The notes under the pieces: model-generated
What the model saw: the letters and a program-made list of their open reading frames with translations, nothing else
Database searches by the model: none
Told to the model about the DNA's origin: nothing
Translations under genes and position numbers: made by a program
Origin: Lacipirellula parvula
Lineage (GTDB): Bacteria > Planctomycetota > Planctomycetia > Pirellulales > Lacipirellulaceae
DNA length: 64,000 nt
Reading direction: 5' to 3'
Assembly (NCBI RefSeq): GCF_009177095.1
Contig: NZ_AP021861.1
Coordinates: 2,834,501 to 2,898,500, forward strand
Part shown: piece by piece, positions 1 to 9,991 of the stretch
Layout: every line of letters begins with the position of its first letter
Position numbering within the stretch: position 1 is the first letter of the stretch

Positions 1-2
1 CG

Positions 3-905
3 GTGATGCTCACCGGCGACTACAACCGCCTACCGGTGCTGCTCAAGGCGACGCCCGAAGCGCCCCTCGCGGGCCAGCTGACGACCGTCACCGCCGAACT
101 CACCGACAAGTCGCAGCCGGTGCTCAACCGCTTCCGTCAGCAGACGTGGCTGATTCGCGGCTCGAACAATGTGAACGTTTGGAGCCACTACGCTACGCAA
201 GGCGCCGTCGCGGTGGCGCAGCCGCTGCCGTTCTCGATCAAGATCGTCGAGCCGAAGGCGCCGCTCGTGCAAAGCGGCTCGAAAGACTTGAAGGTCATTG
301 CGGAAAAGAAGGACGGCTTTGACGGCCGCATCGCCGTTCGGATGCTCTACGATCCGCCGGGACTATCGTCGCATCAGGGGATCGGCATCGAGCCAGGCCA
401 AACTGAAGCGGTGATTCCGCTCACCACCAACCCGCAAGCTTGGCCGCGCGACTGGAAGATCATCGTCGTCGCCGAGGCCGACGTGAATGGCACGGTCCGC
501 ACGGCGTCGGAATTTGCCACGCTGAAGATCGCGCCGCAGTATCTCGCGATGGCTTATCCGACCGTAGCGACGGAACAGGGCAAGTCGCTTGATTATGCCA
601 TCGGCATCACGCAGGCGACGCCATTCAACGGCGCCGCGAAGGTGGAACTCGTCGGCCTCCCGCCGGGCGTGACGACGCAGCCGCAGGAAATCACGAAGGA
701 TTCGACCGAAGTGAAGTTCCCGCTGCAAGTCGCCGCCGATGCGCGGGTCGGCCATCACAAGCAACTTTACTGCGTCGTCACCGTCATGGAGAACGACGAA
801 CCAGTGGTCCACACGGTCGGCACCGGCGAACTGCGGATCGACGCCCCGCTGCCGCCGCCGCAAACCGCTCAAGAAGGAACTCCTGCGACAGGAGAAGCGT
901 CATGA
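3..905 (+). CDS. Exported Ig-like protein, C-terminal part (5' end outside window)
   Basis: The reading frame is open to the window edge, so the true start lies upstream and only the last 300 or so residues are seen. They look like beta-rich Ig-like or pre-peptidase-type repeats: alternating hydrophobic strands, an LPPGV turn near residue 225 and no catalytic motif. The stop overlaps the start of the next gene by four bases (ATGA), so the two are translationally coupled. In planctomycetes, proteins of this kind commonly sit next to DUF1549/DUF1553 genes, which suggests a shared cell-surface role. I cannot name a function. Confidence 0.7.
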   Translation: MMLTGDYNRLPVLLKATPEAPLAGQLTTVTAELTDKSQPVLNRFRQQTWLIRGSNNVNVWSHYATQGAVAVAQPLPFSIKIVEPKAPLVQSGSKDLKVIAEKKDGFDGRIAVRMLYDPPGLSSHQGIGIEPGQTEAVIPLTTNPQAWPRDWKIIVVAEADVNGTVRTASEFATLKIAPQYLAMAYPTVATEQGKSLDYAIGITQATPFNGAAKVELVGLPPGVTTQPQEITKDSTEVKFPLQVAADARVGHHKQLYCVVTVMENDEPVVHTVGTGELRIDAPLPPPQTAQEGTPATGEAS

Positions 906-3379
906 AGATTCCAGCGACGTTCTTAATTTGTGGGCTCATCACGGCGATGGCGAGCTTTGCCGTCGGCGCGAAGACCTCGTCCCCGCCGAGCGATTTGGCG
1001 CCTGCCGGCAAGCCTGCGCTCGTGAACGACGTCGTCAGCCTCGCTGTCTATCCTCCCGAAATCGTGCTCGACGACGGCGACGATTACCAAGGCGTGATCG
1101 CCGTCGCCACGCGCGCCAACGGCGTGACGCTCGATGTGAGCGATCAAGTCGACTGGGCGGTCGATGGCGCCGCTCGGTTGGAAGGCAAGCGGCTGCTGCC
1201 GGTCGCCGACGGAGCGACTGTGCTCCGCGCCGCCTACGGCACGCACCAAGCCGAGGCGCCGGTGAAGGTGGCCGGCGTCGCCGAGCATCCCGCGGTCAGC
1301 TTCCGTCATGATGTGATGCCGATCTTCCTGCGCGGCGGTTGCAACGCCGGCGGTTGCCATGGTTCGTCCCGCGGTAAGGACGGCTTTCGGCTCAGCTTGT
1401 TCGGCTTCGATCCGGCCGGCGATCATTTCCGTATCACGCGCGAGCAGGCCGTGCGCCGCGTCAGCGTGAGCATCCCGGAGGAGAGCTTGCTGATCACCAA
1501 GGTTGTCGGGCAAGTGCCTCACACCGGCGGCAAGCTATTTGAGCCCGATAGCGTCTATGCCAAGACGCTCCGCGATTGGGTCGCCGCCGGCGCCCAGAGC
1601 GACGTTGCCGCCGCGCCGACGGTGACGCGCGTCGACATCTTCCCGCCCCGAGTCGTCATGGAAGGGGAGGGCGTCAAGCAGCAATACATCGCCGTGGCCC
1701 ACTACTCCGACGGCAAATCGCGAGATGTCGGCGACCTCGCGTTGTTCATGTCGAACAACGAATCGTCCGCGGCGATCGACGCCAATGGCCTCGCGACTGC
1801 CGGCGCTCGCGGCGAGGCGTTCGTCATGGCACGCTTCGATACGCACACCGTCGGCAGCCAAACGCTGGTGCTCCCGCAAGGGGTGGAGTTTGTCCCGAAG
1901 GAGGAGGCGCCGGCCAACTACATCGACGAACTCGTCGGGGCCAAACTCCGTACGATGCGGATCAACCCAAGTGATCTCTGCAGCGACGAAGAATTTCTCC
2001 GCCGCGTCTCGCTCGACGTCGCTGGCCAGCTGCCGACCCGCGCCGAGTACGAGCACTTCATGAACGACTCCAGCCCCCAAAAACGGGCGGCAAAAATCGA
2101 CGAACTGCTCGAACGCAAAGAGTTCGCCGAGATTTGGGCGCTCAAGTGGTCGGAACTGTTGATGGTCAAAACAGTGCCGAACCGCATCGAGTACAAGCCG
2201 ATGTTCCTCTACTCGCAGTGGATCACGCGGCAGATTGCCAACGGCGTGCCGCTCGACGAGATGGTGCGCAACCTGCTCGGCGCCAGCGGCGGCTCGTTTT
2301 CTAGCCCCGCGGTCAATTTCTACCAAATTGAAGAAACGACGCAGAAGACTGCCGAAAACGTCGCGCAGATTTTCCTTGGCACGCGGTTGCAATGCGCCCA
2401 ATGCCATAACCATCCGTTCGATCGTTGGACGATGGACGATTACTACTCGTTCACGGCGTTCTTCGCGCAGATCGGTCGTAAGACGGCGGAAGATTACCGC
2501 GAGACGATCATTTTCGACCAGCGCGGCGGCGAGGCGACGCACCTTGTCGACGGTCGGCCGATGAAGCCGAAGTTTCTCGGCGCCGCCGAGCCCGACGTTT
2601 CGACGCGCGACCGCCGTGTTGTGCTCGCCGAGTGGATCACTTCGCCCGAGAACCCCTACTTCGCGGTGAACGTCGCGAACCGCGTCTGGGCCCACTTCAT
2701 GGGCGTCGGCGTCGTCGAACCGGTCGACGACGTGCGCGTGAGCAACCCGGCGAGCAACCCGGAGCTGCACGCGAAGCTTGGCGCCAAGCTGGTGGAGTAC
2801 AAGTACGACCTTCGCCAGTTGATTCGCGACATTTGCAACAGCCACGCGTACCAGCGTTCGTCGCAACCGAACGAGACGAACGACACGGATAGCCGGAACT
2901 TTGCCCGCTCGCAGGTGCGCCGCATTCCGGCGGAGGTGCTGCTCGATTGCCTTTGCGCCGTGACTGAAGCCCCCGAAAAGTATCCCGGCCTGCCGATGGG
3001 CGCCCGTGCGGTGCAAATCGCCGACGGCGGTCTGAGCACCTACTTCCTCACGACGTTTGGTCGAGCGCCGCGGGTGACTGTGTGCGCGTGCGAGGCCAAA
3101 AGCGAGCCGACCCTCTCGCAAGCCCTCCATCTGTTAAACGGCTCGGCCGTGCAAGACAAAATCGTGCAAGGCAAGCTGGTGGAGACGATGCTCGACGGCG
3201 GCAAGCAGCCAAACGAAGTAGTCGACGAGATTTACCTCCGCTGTCTCGGCCGCAAGCCGACGGCGGCGGAGGCGACGCGGCTGGCAGAACTTTACGGCGC
3301 CGGCGAGAAGCCCGTGGGCGAGTTGCAGGACGTGTTTTGGGCGGTGCTTAATTCACGCGAGTTTTTGTTTAACAAGTAA
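902..3379 (+). CDS. DUF1549/DUF1553 exported protein with Big2-like domain
   Basis: This 825-residue secreted planctomycete protein has a signal peptide at residues 1-22. A Big2/Ig-like stretch follows at about 45-115, then a cytochrome-like CNAGGCHG motif near 147-154, a second Ig-like stretch near 215-290, DUF1549 at about 335-545 and DUF1553 at about 570-810. DUF1549 is marked by CAQCHNHPFDRW near residue 499. The first motif has C-x4-C-H spacing, whereas CAQCH is a standard c-heme signature. Biochemical function in this family is unsettled; surface electron transfer or polymer degradation has been proposed. The start ATG overlaps the upstream stop by four bases. Length is normal for the family. 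Confidence 0.93.
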   Translation: MKIPATFLICGLITAMASFAVGAKTSSPPSDLAPAGKPALVNDVVSLAVYPPEIVLDDGDDYQGVIAVATRANGVTLDVSDQVDWAVDGAARLEGKRLLPVADGATVLRAAYGTHQAEAPVKVAGVAEHPAVSFRHDVMPIFLRGGCNAGGCHGSSRGKDGFRLSLFGFDPAGDHFRITREQAVRRVSVSIPEESLLITKVVGQVPHTGGKLFEPDSVYAKTLRDWVAAGAQSDVAAAPTVTRVDIFPPRVVMEGEGVKQQYIAVAHYSDGKSRDVGDLALFMSNNESSAAIDANGLATAGARGEAFVMARFDTHTVGSQTLVLPQGVEFVPKEEAPANYIDELVGAKLRTMRINPSDLCSDEEFLRRVSLDVAGQLPTRAEYEHFMNDSSPQKRAAKIDELLERKEFAEIWALKWSELLMVKTVPNRIEYKPMFLYSQWITRQIANGVPLDEMVRNLLGASGGSFSSPAVNFYQIEETTQKTAENVAQIFLGTRLQCAQCHNHPFDRWTMDDYYSFTAFFAQIGRKTAEDYRETIIFDQRGGEATHLVDGRPMKPKFLGAAEPDVSTRDRRVVLAEWITSPENPYFAVNVANRVWAHFMGVGVVEPVDDVRVSNPASNPELHAKLGAKLVEYKYDLRQLIRDICNSHAYQRSSQPNETNDTDSRNFARSQVRRIPAEVLLDCLCAVTEAPEKYPGLPMGARAVQIADGGLSTYFLTTFGRAPRVTVCACEAKSEPTLSQALHLLNGSAVQDKIVQGKLVETMLDGGKQPNEVVDEIYLRCLGRKPTAAEATRLAELYGAGEKPVGELQDVFWAVLNSREFLFNK

Positions 3380-3392
3380 TTAGTAGAAGACC

Positions 3393-3608
3393 AACCGCCA
3401 AGGACGCCAAGAGCGCCAAGGGGATGCCGTTGAATTCAATCACGACGGCACGACGGACACGGCGGATAGACTTAGTGAATATAGGAACCACGAATCACGC
3501 GAATTGACGCGAATCGAGAAAGAGCGGAAGAAACAGGCTGACGTTATTCGCGGAGATTCGCGCGATTCGCGGTCAACTCCCCGTACTTCCTTGGCGTCCT
3601 TGGCGGTT
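3393..3608. repeat. Nested inverted repeat in the 275-base gap
   Basis: A 19-base arm at 3393-3411 (core ACCGCCAAGGACGCCAAG) is repeated in exact inverse at 3590-3608. Inside lies a second, imperfect pair built of CGAATCACGCGAATT-like and ATTCGCGCGATTCGC-like units at about 3488-3516 and 3545-3573. The whole gap could fold into one long cruciform. It looks like a REP-type intergenic repeat. No gene is visible in the gap. Confidence 0.8.
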
Positions 3609-3654
3609 CAAAAGCACCTCCGCAACTGATCGACCGCTACGAGCAACTAAAGTC

Positions 3655-5673
3655 ATGAGTTTACGAATGAATCTGTTTTTGAACCGCGGACGAAAAGCTG
3701 TCGTTAGCGCGATCGCCCTCGGCTGTTGCACTGCTTTTGCTAGCCTTTCGCAGGCCGACGATGCCGCGGAGAAGATCACCTATGCCGATCACATTCAGCC
3801 GATTTTCCGCCAGCACTGCTTCGCCTGCCACGGGCCCGATACGAAGAAGAACGACCTCGGGCTCGATTCGTACGCCAACGCGATGACCGGCGGGGCCAGC
3901 GGCGAGGTGCTCTTCGCTGAAGATCTCAGCAGCTCGCAACTCTGGCTGATGGTAACTCACGAGATTTCCCCCTCGATGCCGCCCGGCGGCGCGAAGCTCC
4001 CCGACGCCGAGTTGGACATGATTCGTAAGTGGATCGAAGGGGGCCTCCTGGAAAAGGGCGATTCGCAAAAGCGGGCGCCGAAGAAAAACGCCGTCGCTGC
4101 GTTCACGCCTTCGGCCGACAATCGTCCCACCGGTGAGCCAGCGATGCCGCAAGGCCTGCTGCGCGAGCCGGTGCTTCATGCCGACCATCGCGGCGCGGCA
4201 ACTTCGCTCGCCGTCAGTCCGTGGGCGCCCGTCGCGGCCGTTGGCGCTCCGTTCCAAATTTCGCTCTACAACACCGACTCAGGCGAGCACCTCGGCGTGC
4301 TGCCGTTCGTCGAGGGGATGCCGTTCGTCCTGCAGTTCAGTCGCGACGGAAGCATGTTGCTTGCCGCCGGCGGCGAATCGGCCGCTCGTGGCTTGGCCGT
4401 CCTCTATGACGTGAAAACTGGCAAGCGGCTGACCGCCGTCGGCGACGAACTCGACGCCGTGATTGCCGCCGACCTTCGCGCCGACCACGGTCTCATTGCG
4501 ATCGGCGGACCGCGCAAGGTAGTTCGCGTCTACCGCGTTGCCGACGGTTCGCTCGCTTACGAGATCACGAAGCATACCGACTGGATCACGGCCCTCGAAT
4601 TCAGCCCCGACGGCAAATTCCTTGTCACCGGCGACCGTAGCGGCGGCCTGCTGCTGTGGGACGCCGAGACCGGCCGCGAGCGCGGCGACCTCCGCGGTCA
4701 CGCCGAGCAAATCACCAGTGTTTCCTGGCGCGGCGATAGCGCTGTCGTTGCGTCGTCCAGCGAGGACGACACCGTGCGGCTCTGGCAACTCGACGCTCAG
4801 CAGATCAAAAGCTGGGCGGCTAACGGCGGCGGCGTTGCTTCAGTCCGTTTCTCGGCAGCAGGCGATCTGACGACGACTGGCCGCGATCAGGTCGTAAAAC
4901 TCTGGAAGGCCGATGGCGCCCATATTCGCGACCTGACGACGCTCGAGGATCTCGGCCTCGCCGCGCGGTTTACGCACGACGGCGCCCGCGTCGTCGCTTC
5001 CGACTGGCGCGGCAATGTGCGGGTGCTCAATGCTGCTGACGGAGCCCAAGTGGCGGCGTTCGATCCCAATCCGCCGACCGTCGCAACTCGCTTGGCAGCC
5101 GTCGAAACCGAGGTCGGCCAGCTGCGCACTGAAGCGCAAGCCGCGAGCGAAGGGCTCGTATCCGTCCAATCGCAAGTTGCCGCTGCCGAAGCGGCGCTCG
5201 CCAACGCCCGCGCAGCAGCTGAAAGCCAAACCAAATTGCAAGCCGAGAAGGCCGCCCAGCTAGTCGATGCCGAACAGCGTTTGGCCGCCGTAGCCGCGGA
5301 GAAAGCTGCAGTCGACAAAGCAGCGACGGCGATGATCGAACAGCTTAGCGCCGCCCAGCAGGAACTCGTCGTCGCTGAAACGGGCGCCGGCGCCGTTCGC
5401 GAGACGGTGAAGGCAACCCAGGCCGACGTTGCCAAGCAAGAAGGCGTCGCCGCCGCCGCTGCCGAGCAACTCGCCGCCATCCAGAAGCAAGTCGCCGAGG
5501 CTCAGGCGGCGCTCAAGACCCTCAGCGACTCGCTTGCCGCCCAAAGCCAAGGCGCCGCCGAGGCCGACGCGAAGGTTGCCGAAGTCCAGGGAAAAATCGA
5601 CGACCTCGAACGTCAGAATGCCGAACTCGAAGCGATCCGCAAGCTGCGGGAAGAGCACGCCACGGCCAAGTGA
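3655..5673 (+). CDS. PSCyt1 / WD40 / coiled-coil exported protein
   Basis: This 672-residue protein has an N-terminal signal peptide (about 1-35, ending SLSQA). A PSCyt1-type cytochrome-like domain carries HCFACHGPD near residue 54. A linker leads to WD40-like repeats at about 170-470 (for example EFSPDGKFLVTGD and VRLWQLDA), and a long Ala/Gln/Glu-rich coiled coil fills 475-670. Family members combine a c-heme binding motif with a beta-propeller and occur beside DUF1549/DUF1553 genes. The role may be extracytoplasmic electron transfer or scaffolding, but this is inferred. An alternative start lies at 3667. A palindromic repeat separates it from the upstream gene. Confidence 0.9.
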   Translation: MSLRMNLFLNRGRKAVVSAIALGCCTAFASLSQADDAAEKITYADHIQPIFRQHCFACHGPDTKKNDLGLDSYANAMTGGASGEVLFAEDLSSSQLWLMVTHEISPSMPPGGAKLPDAELDMIRKWIEGGLLEKGDSQKRAPKKNAVAAFTPSADNRPTGEPAMPQGLLREPVLHADHRGAATSLAVSPWAPVAAVGAPFQISLYNTDSGEHLGVLPFVEGMPFVLQFSRDGSMLLAAGGESAARGLAVLYDVKTGKRLTAVGDELDAVIAADLRADHGLIAIGGPRKVVRVYRVADGSLAYEITKHTDWITALEFSPDGKFLVTGDRSGGLLLWDAETGRERGDLRGHAEQITSVSWRGDSAVVASSSEDDTVRLWQLDAQQIKSWAANGGGVASVRFSAAGDLTTTGRDQVVKLWKADGAHIRDLTTLEDLGLAARFTHDGARVVASDWRGNVRVLNAADGAQVAAFDPNPPTVATRLAAVETEVGQLRTEAQAASEGLVSVQSQVAAAEAALANARAAAESQTKLQAEKAAQLVDAEQRLAAVAAEKAAVDKAATAMIEQLSAAQQELVVAETGAGAVRETVKATQADVAKQEGVAAAAAEQLAAIQKQVAEAQAALKTLSDSLAAQSQGAAEADAKVAEVQGKIDDLERQNAELEAIRKLREEHATAK

Positions 5674-5844
5674 CGCCGCTGGCGAGGCCGCTCGACGGCG
5701 AAGATTCCATGAAGCTCCTCTCTCGACGAGTTTCAGGCAAAAAGCGTCGCCCTGCTGTTGAAAACAGACGTTCCGCGTTAGATGATGGGAGGGCGGCGGT
5801 TTTCTTCTCCCATGGGCGACGCAGGATCGCGTCGTAGTTCGCCG

Positions 5845-7026
5845 ATGAGTAAGCGTGCCAAAGTTGCGCTGCTGATTGACACCGCCACGACGTGGGGCTC
5901 CGGCCTCATCGAGGGGATCGCGGAGTACGCCCACGCTCACGAGGATTGGCAGTGCTTCCTCGGCCCGCGCGGCAAATACGACCGCTCGATTCTCCCCGAC
6001 AATTGGGACGGCGACGGGGTGATCGCCCGCGTCACCAACCAGGAACTGGCCGACCAGCTGATTGCCAAACGGATTCCGGCGGTGAACGTTTCTTGGTACC
6101 GCTACGGCGAAGGGCAGATCGCCCGCTGCACCTGTGACGAGGAGAATATCGCCGAGTTGGCGGCCAACTACTTCATCGATCGCGGCTTTCGGCAATTTGC
6201 GTACTGCCCGTCGACCACTCGGCCGAATTACGTCGATCGCTTCGGTCAGGCGTTCATCGAATCCCTGCGGCGCCGCACCTTCCCGTGCCATGCCTTCGTG
6301 CCGGAGCCGGGGATTGATAATTTCTTCCCAACCGCCTCGGAACTGGCGCGGATGGTGGAGTGGCTGCAATTGCTGCCGAAGCCGGTCGGCCTGCTGGCGT
6401 TCGATAGCGTTCAAGCGCGGCAAGTCACCGAATCGTGCCACTTGGCGAAGATCGATGTGCCGCATGAAGTGGCGGTTCTCGGCGGCGAGCACGATTTGCT
6501 GAGCTGTACGATCTCCAGCCCGCAGCTGTCGAGCATCGACCACTCGCCGCGTCAGGTAGGCTGGGCCGCCGCCCAACTGCTCTCGCGATTGATTGCCGGC
6601 GAAGAAGCCCCGCGCGAGCCGATTTACGTCCCGGCGACGCGCGTCATTACCCGCCAATCGACCGACACTGTCGCGGTGAACGACGATCTTTTGGCGCTGG
6701 CCCTCGATTTCATTAAGCAGCACAGCCATCGCCACATTCAGGTGACCGACATTCTCCGCGAGGTGCCGATCAGCCGCCGGGCACTGGAGAAGGGCTTCCG
6801 AAAATGCCTGGGGCGTTCGCCCGCTCAGGAGATCCGCCGAGTTCGCGTCGACCACGCGGTTCAGCTCCTGTGCGACACCTCTTGGGCGATGCCGCGAATC
6901 GCCGTCGCGTGCGGATTCGAGCGGTCGGAGCTGCTCACGCGGGCCTTCCGTCGCGAATTGAAAACGACGCCGTCGGAGTTCCGCAAACAGCATCGCAAAG
7001 ACCGCCAGGAACAGGCGGCCCGCTAG
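5845..7026 (+). CDS. XylR-family transcriptional regulator (LacI-like sensor plus AraC HTH)
   Basis: Residues 1-270 resemble a periplasmic-binding-protein/LacI-type sugar sensor. They begin KVALLIDTATTWGSGLIEGI and contain VLGGEHDLLS near 210 and a conserved segment QVGWAAAQLLSRL near 240. Residues 285-390 are an AraC-type double helix-turn-helix (SRRALEKGFRKCLGRSP and IAVACGFERSELLTRAFRRE). This order matches the XylR family, which senses a sugar and activates catabolic genes. The start at MSKRAK is chosen because family members begin there; the frame extends upstream to 5782. The cognate target genes are not evident, and the next gene is an aminotransferase 192 bases downstream. Confidence 0.92.
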   Translation: MSKRAKVALLIDTATTWGSGLIEGIAEYAHAHEDWQCFLGPRGKYDRSILPDNWDGDGVIARVTNQELADQLIAKRIPAVNVSWYRYGEGQIARCTCDEENIAELAANYFIDRGFRQFAYCPSTTRPNYVDRFGQAFIESLRRRTFPCHAFVPEPGIDNFFPTASELARMVEWLQLLPKPVGLLAFDSVQARQVTESCHLAKIDVPHEVAVLGGEHDLLSCTISSPQLSSIDHSPRQVGWAAAQLLSRLIAGEEAPREPIYVPATRVITRQSTDTVAVNDDLLALALDFIKQHSHRHIQVTDILREVPISRRALEKGFRKCLGRSPAQEIRRVRVDHAVQLLCDTSWAMPRIAVACGFERSELLTRAFRRELKTTPSEFRKQHRKDRQEQAAR

Positions 7027-7218
7027 GCCGGTTTGCGGCGGCGCGCAGGGGCGTTTGCGGCGCGAACTGTCTCCCCGCGAGACGAACTTCATGCGGCGGT
7101 TGCTTGCAGCCGCAAAGCGTCGCAGGCGCTGCGCGTTGTCCTGTCAATTGCCGCGACGATTGCGGCTACTCTGGGGAGAAATTGACGCATTTCGCATGTC
7201 ACCCCCGGTGAGTTCGCC

Positions 7219-8529
7219 ATGTCGATCCCTTCCGCCGTCGAGCGTTCACTTTCCGTCTTTCCCGCCGGCTGCAACGGCGAGTTCAATCTCCCGCCTCGCC
7301 TGTCGAAAGTGATCGTCCGAGGCGCCGGGTGCGAGCTGTGGACCAGCGACGGCGAGCGAATGATCGACTTCTCAATGGGATGGGGATCCGTGCTGCCAGG
7401 CCACGCTCACCCGGAGGTCGTCGAGGCCGTTCGCGAGCAAGTCGGCCGCGGAACCAATTTTTCTTACGTAACGGACGCTTCGCTCCAACTCGCTGAAGAG
7501 ATTCTGGCGGTCAGTCCGGCCTGCGATCAGATTCGCTTCGCCGCCTCGGGGACCGAAGCGACGATGTACTGTTTGCGGCTTGCGCGAGCGTTCACAGGCC
7601 GGCCGAAGATTCTCAAATTCGAAGGCGCTTACCACGGGTCGCACGACGTCGGCGTCGTCAGCCTGTTTCCGAGCGATCCCCCTGAGTTTCCGCAGTCCGT
7701 CAGCTCATCGGCTGGCATCGAGCCGGGTGCGGGCGAAAACACGCTGGTGGCTCCGTTCAACGACCTAGAGAAGGTCGCAGAAATTCTAGAACGCCACGGC
7801 CATGAAATCGCCGGCGTCATCGCCGAGCCGTTTCAACGCTGCATTTCGCCGCTGCCAGGCTTTCTCGCAGGGCTGAAGCAATTGGTGCACCGTGCCGGAG
7901 CGTTGCTGATCTTCGACGAAGTAGTGACCGGGTTTCGACTCGCCTACGGCGGCGCCCAGGAGTACTACGGCGTCATTCCCGACCTGGTTGCTTACGGCAA
8001 AGCGCTTGGCGGCGGGCTGCCGATCGGGGCCTACGGCGGCCGACGCCAGATCATGGAGCAAGTTTGCGAGGACCAACTCGGCCAGTCGGGCTACGTGTGG
8101 ACTGCGTCAACGCTGGGCGGCAATCCGGTCTCGACGGCGGCGGCCAGCGCGGCGTTGTCGCTCTATCGCAGCGAAGGCGTCTACGCTCGCCTGCATCGCC
8201 TGGGAGCCTATCTGCGGCGAAATATGGCGTCGGTGCTGGCCGAGCAGGGCGTGAAGGCTCAGATTCTCGGCGACGGTCCGATCGCCCAGGTCGCGTTCAC
8301 CGACGTGACGCCCCGCGACTATCGCACGAGCCGCCATCTCGACGCCCGCATCGGTCGCAAGCTGATGCTTGAGCTCTTCGAGCGCGGCGTGTTCCTCAAT
8401 CCGATGGGAACGAAACTCTACTTGTCGATGGCGCACACCGAAGCGACCTGCGACGAGTTCTGCGAGCGGTTCGCCCAAGCGCTCAGCGTCGTCACGCGCG
8501 ACGGGGCGACTGCCACGGCTCTTGCGTAG
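7219..8529 (+). CDS. Class III aminotransferase, glutamate-1-semialdehyde aminomutase-like
   Basis: This 436-residue PLP enzyme belongs to aminotransferase class III and is closest in style to HemL. It shows the small-domain start and WGSVLPGHAHPEV. The PLP phosphate-binding region is at AASGTEATMYCLRLARA, the cofactor-binding acid at LIFDEVVTGFR, and the Schiff-base lysine in LVAYGKALGGGLPIGAYGG. Such HemL-like paralogues are often aminotransferases or aminomutases of unknown substrate. No tetrapyrrole genes flank it, so I do not call it hemL. A perfect intrinsic terminator follows at 8673-8703. Confidence 0.88.
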   Translation: MSIPSAVERSLSVFPAGCNGEFNLPPRLSKVIVRGAGCELWTSDGERMIDFSMGWGSVLPGHAHPEVVEAVREQVGRGTNFSYVTDASLQLAEEILAVSPACDQIRFAASGTEATMYCLRLARAFTGRPKILKFEGAYHGSHDVGVVSLFPSDPPEFPQSVSSSAGIEPGAGENTLVAPFNDLEKVAEILERHGHEIAGVIAEPFQRCISPLPGFLAGLKQLVHRAGALLIFDEVVTGFRLAYGGAQEYYGVIPDLVAYGKALGGGLPIGAYGGRRQIMEQVCEDQLGQSGYVWTASTLGGNPVSTAAASAALSLYRSEGVYARLHRLGAYLRRNMASVLAEQGVKAQILGDGPIAQVAFTDVTPRDYRTSRHLDARIGRKLMLELFERGVFLNPMGTKLYLSMAHTEATCDEFCERFAQALSVVTRDGATATALA

Positions 8530-8672
8530 CGGCCGTAGCGGTGCATTGAACGCCGCGCGGTTGACGCCGGCGGTTGCATGCAAGATGCAATCGGACGCAA
8601 CGTGGCGGAAGTTCGCACGCGCGTCGCTATGTATCTTGGCAACTGGCAGCCTAAGAGATTCGGTTCAACAAA

Positions 8673-8703
8673 AAAACGCCCCCGGAGATTCCGGGGGCGT
8701 TTT
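8673..8703. terminator. Bidirectional intrinsic terminator
   Basis: A perfect 13-bp stem (AAAACGCCCCCGG, loop AGATT, then the complement ending TTTT) lies between two convergent genes ending at 8529 and 8732. A-runs and T-runs on both sides allow it to work for both strands. Confidence 0.93.
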
Positions 8704-8731
8704 CGTTGAGAGTCGCCATGCTAACGTCTGA

Positions 8732-9865
8732 CTAGCGGCGGATGGCACCGGTATCCAGAACCTGACTGGCCCGCGAGCCGTAGTTGCTCCAGACCAGGGC
8801 GTCGACGCTATCCTGAATTTGCTCGACATGCCCGTCGACGAACACCATCTGCACGATGCCGGTATGTTCGCTGCCGAACGCTAGTTGCAGCGATTGGCAC
8901 TTCGTCGACTCTTCGTTGGTGCACCATTGCTGATGCTCTTCGGGAGTTCCGCGTTGGTAGTTGGGCGCGACTCCCGTTGAGCCGAGAAACTCTGACAGGT
9001 CCGATCCTGGGGTGGTGTCAATGTCATCGCTACCCCCCCACCAGTGATCTTTGCGATTCCCGGCCCTCTTCTCGGCGACTCCGCCATTAGCTTCCTGCGT
9101 GACGTAGTCGTGAACCGCTTCGCCCACCATCACCGTGTTGGACGTGCCGTCTTCGATCCACGAGTACTTGACGCCTTTGTCAGCGACGTCGTCCTTGTCG
9201 ATGCCGTAGAGCACGCCGTCGGCGCCGTCATAGAAATCGTTGCCGTCGCCACCCGAGCCCTGGTCGTCTCCTTTTTTAGGATGCCCTTTCAGGAAGTAGA
9301 CGGAGCCGCCGGCATACTGCTGGGTGACGAGTCCCGACGCGACGCCGATGTAAGAGACAGGCGAACGCTTCATGATCCAGTACTGGTCGGCAGTCACGTC
9401 CAGCTGGTGTTCCGGCAAGGCCACTGACGGACAGCGATAAGCCGGCACCACGCTTTCGATAACTGCAACATTGCGTTCGTCCTCAGGCAGCGTCGACGCA
9501 TCGGTATAGGGACCGCCCTGATGGCCCCACTGCATATTGAAGTTTTTATTGTCGCCGATTTTAAGATTCTTGAAGGCATTGCCGCCCTCGAGGAATGGCA
9601 AGGAGTATGCCGACCAGGCGCTGCCTTCGTTCATCAACGCACCAGGCGGTAAATGCTTTTGCGTCCCTTCATAGTTGTTCATCGCCAAGCCAACCTGCTT
9701 GAGGTTGTTCATGCATTGGCTCCGTCGCGCGGCCTCGCGAGCAGCTTGCACTGCCGGCAGTAGTAGGGCGACCAAGACGCCGATGATGGCGATCACCACC
9801 AATAACTCGACCAGGGTGAAACCTGTCGACCGCCGACGGCGAGGCGAGGGGGAGAAGGAAACCAT
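8732..9865 (-). CDS. DUF1559 domain protein with type IV pilin-like N-terminus
   Basis: This 377-residue planctomycete-type pseudopilin has a basic leader ending at [18 protein letters not shown]. The Gly before FTLVE fits a prepilin-peptidase cleavage and N-methylation site. One hydrophobic helix follows, then [20 protein letters not shown], typical of DUF1559. The C-terminus carries [21 protein letters not shown], the family's H-x-G ... DG signature. It is probably exported and assembled by a type II/IV-like system, but individual functions are unknown. The start at MVSFSPS is chosen because GGAG lies about 9 bases upstream; the frame extends to 9931. Confidence 0.92.
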   Translation of the reverse strand: MVSFSPSPRRRRSTGFTLVELLVVIAIIGVLVALLLPAVQAAREAARRSQCMNNLKQVGLAMNNYEGTQKHLPPGALMNEGSAWSAYSLPFLEGGNAFKNLKIGDNKNFNMQWGHQGGPYTDASTLPEDERNVAVIESVVPAYRCPSVALPEHQLDVTADQYWIMKRSPVSYIGVASGLVTQQYAGGSVYFLKGHPKKGDDQGSGGDGNDFYDGADGVLYGIDKDDVADKGVKYSWIEDGTSNTVMVGEAVHDYVTQEANGGVAEKRAGNRKDHWWGGSDDIDTTPGSDLSEFLGSTGVAPNYQRGTPEEHQQWCTNEESTKCQSLQLAFGSEHTGIVQMVFVDGHVEQIQDSVDALVWSNYGSRASQVLDTGAIRR

Positions 9866-9991
9866 GTCAGACGCTCCGTGTCGAAACGAGTGTGTTGAAG
9901 CTGTTGACGGTAAGTGGACGAATCCAAGCAACGTTTCCGGTAGCTAGTTGTAGTAACTTCGCTGCGCGGACCCCAGTATTTCGTGCGCAGA

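Noticed and set aside
1535-3130. 531-codon open frame on the minus strand
   Set aside because: It is antisense to the DUF1549/DUF1553 gene and has no protein-like motif.
5260-7092. 610-codon open frame on the minus strand
   Set aside because: It lies opposite the coiled-coil protein and the XylR-type regulator, has Arg/His-rich composition typical of antisense GC-rich frames, and has no domain content.
7219-8529. Calling the aminotransferase hemL
   Set aside because: It shares the fold and PLP motifs, but no tetrapyrrole genes are near and HemL-like paralogues of other function are common.
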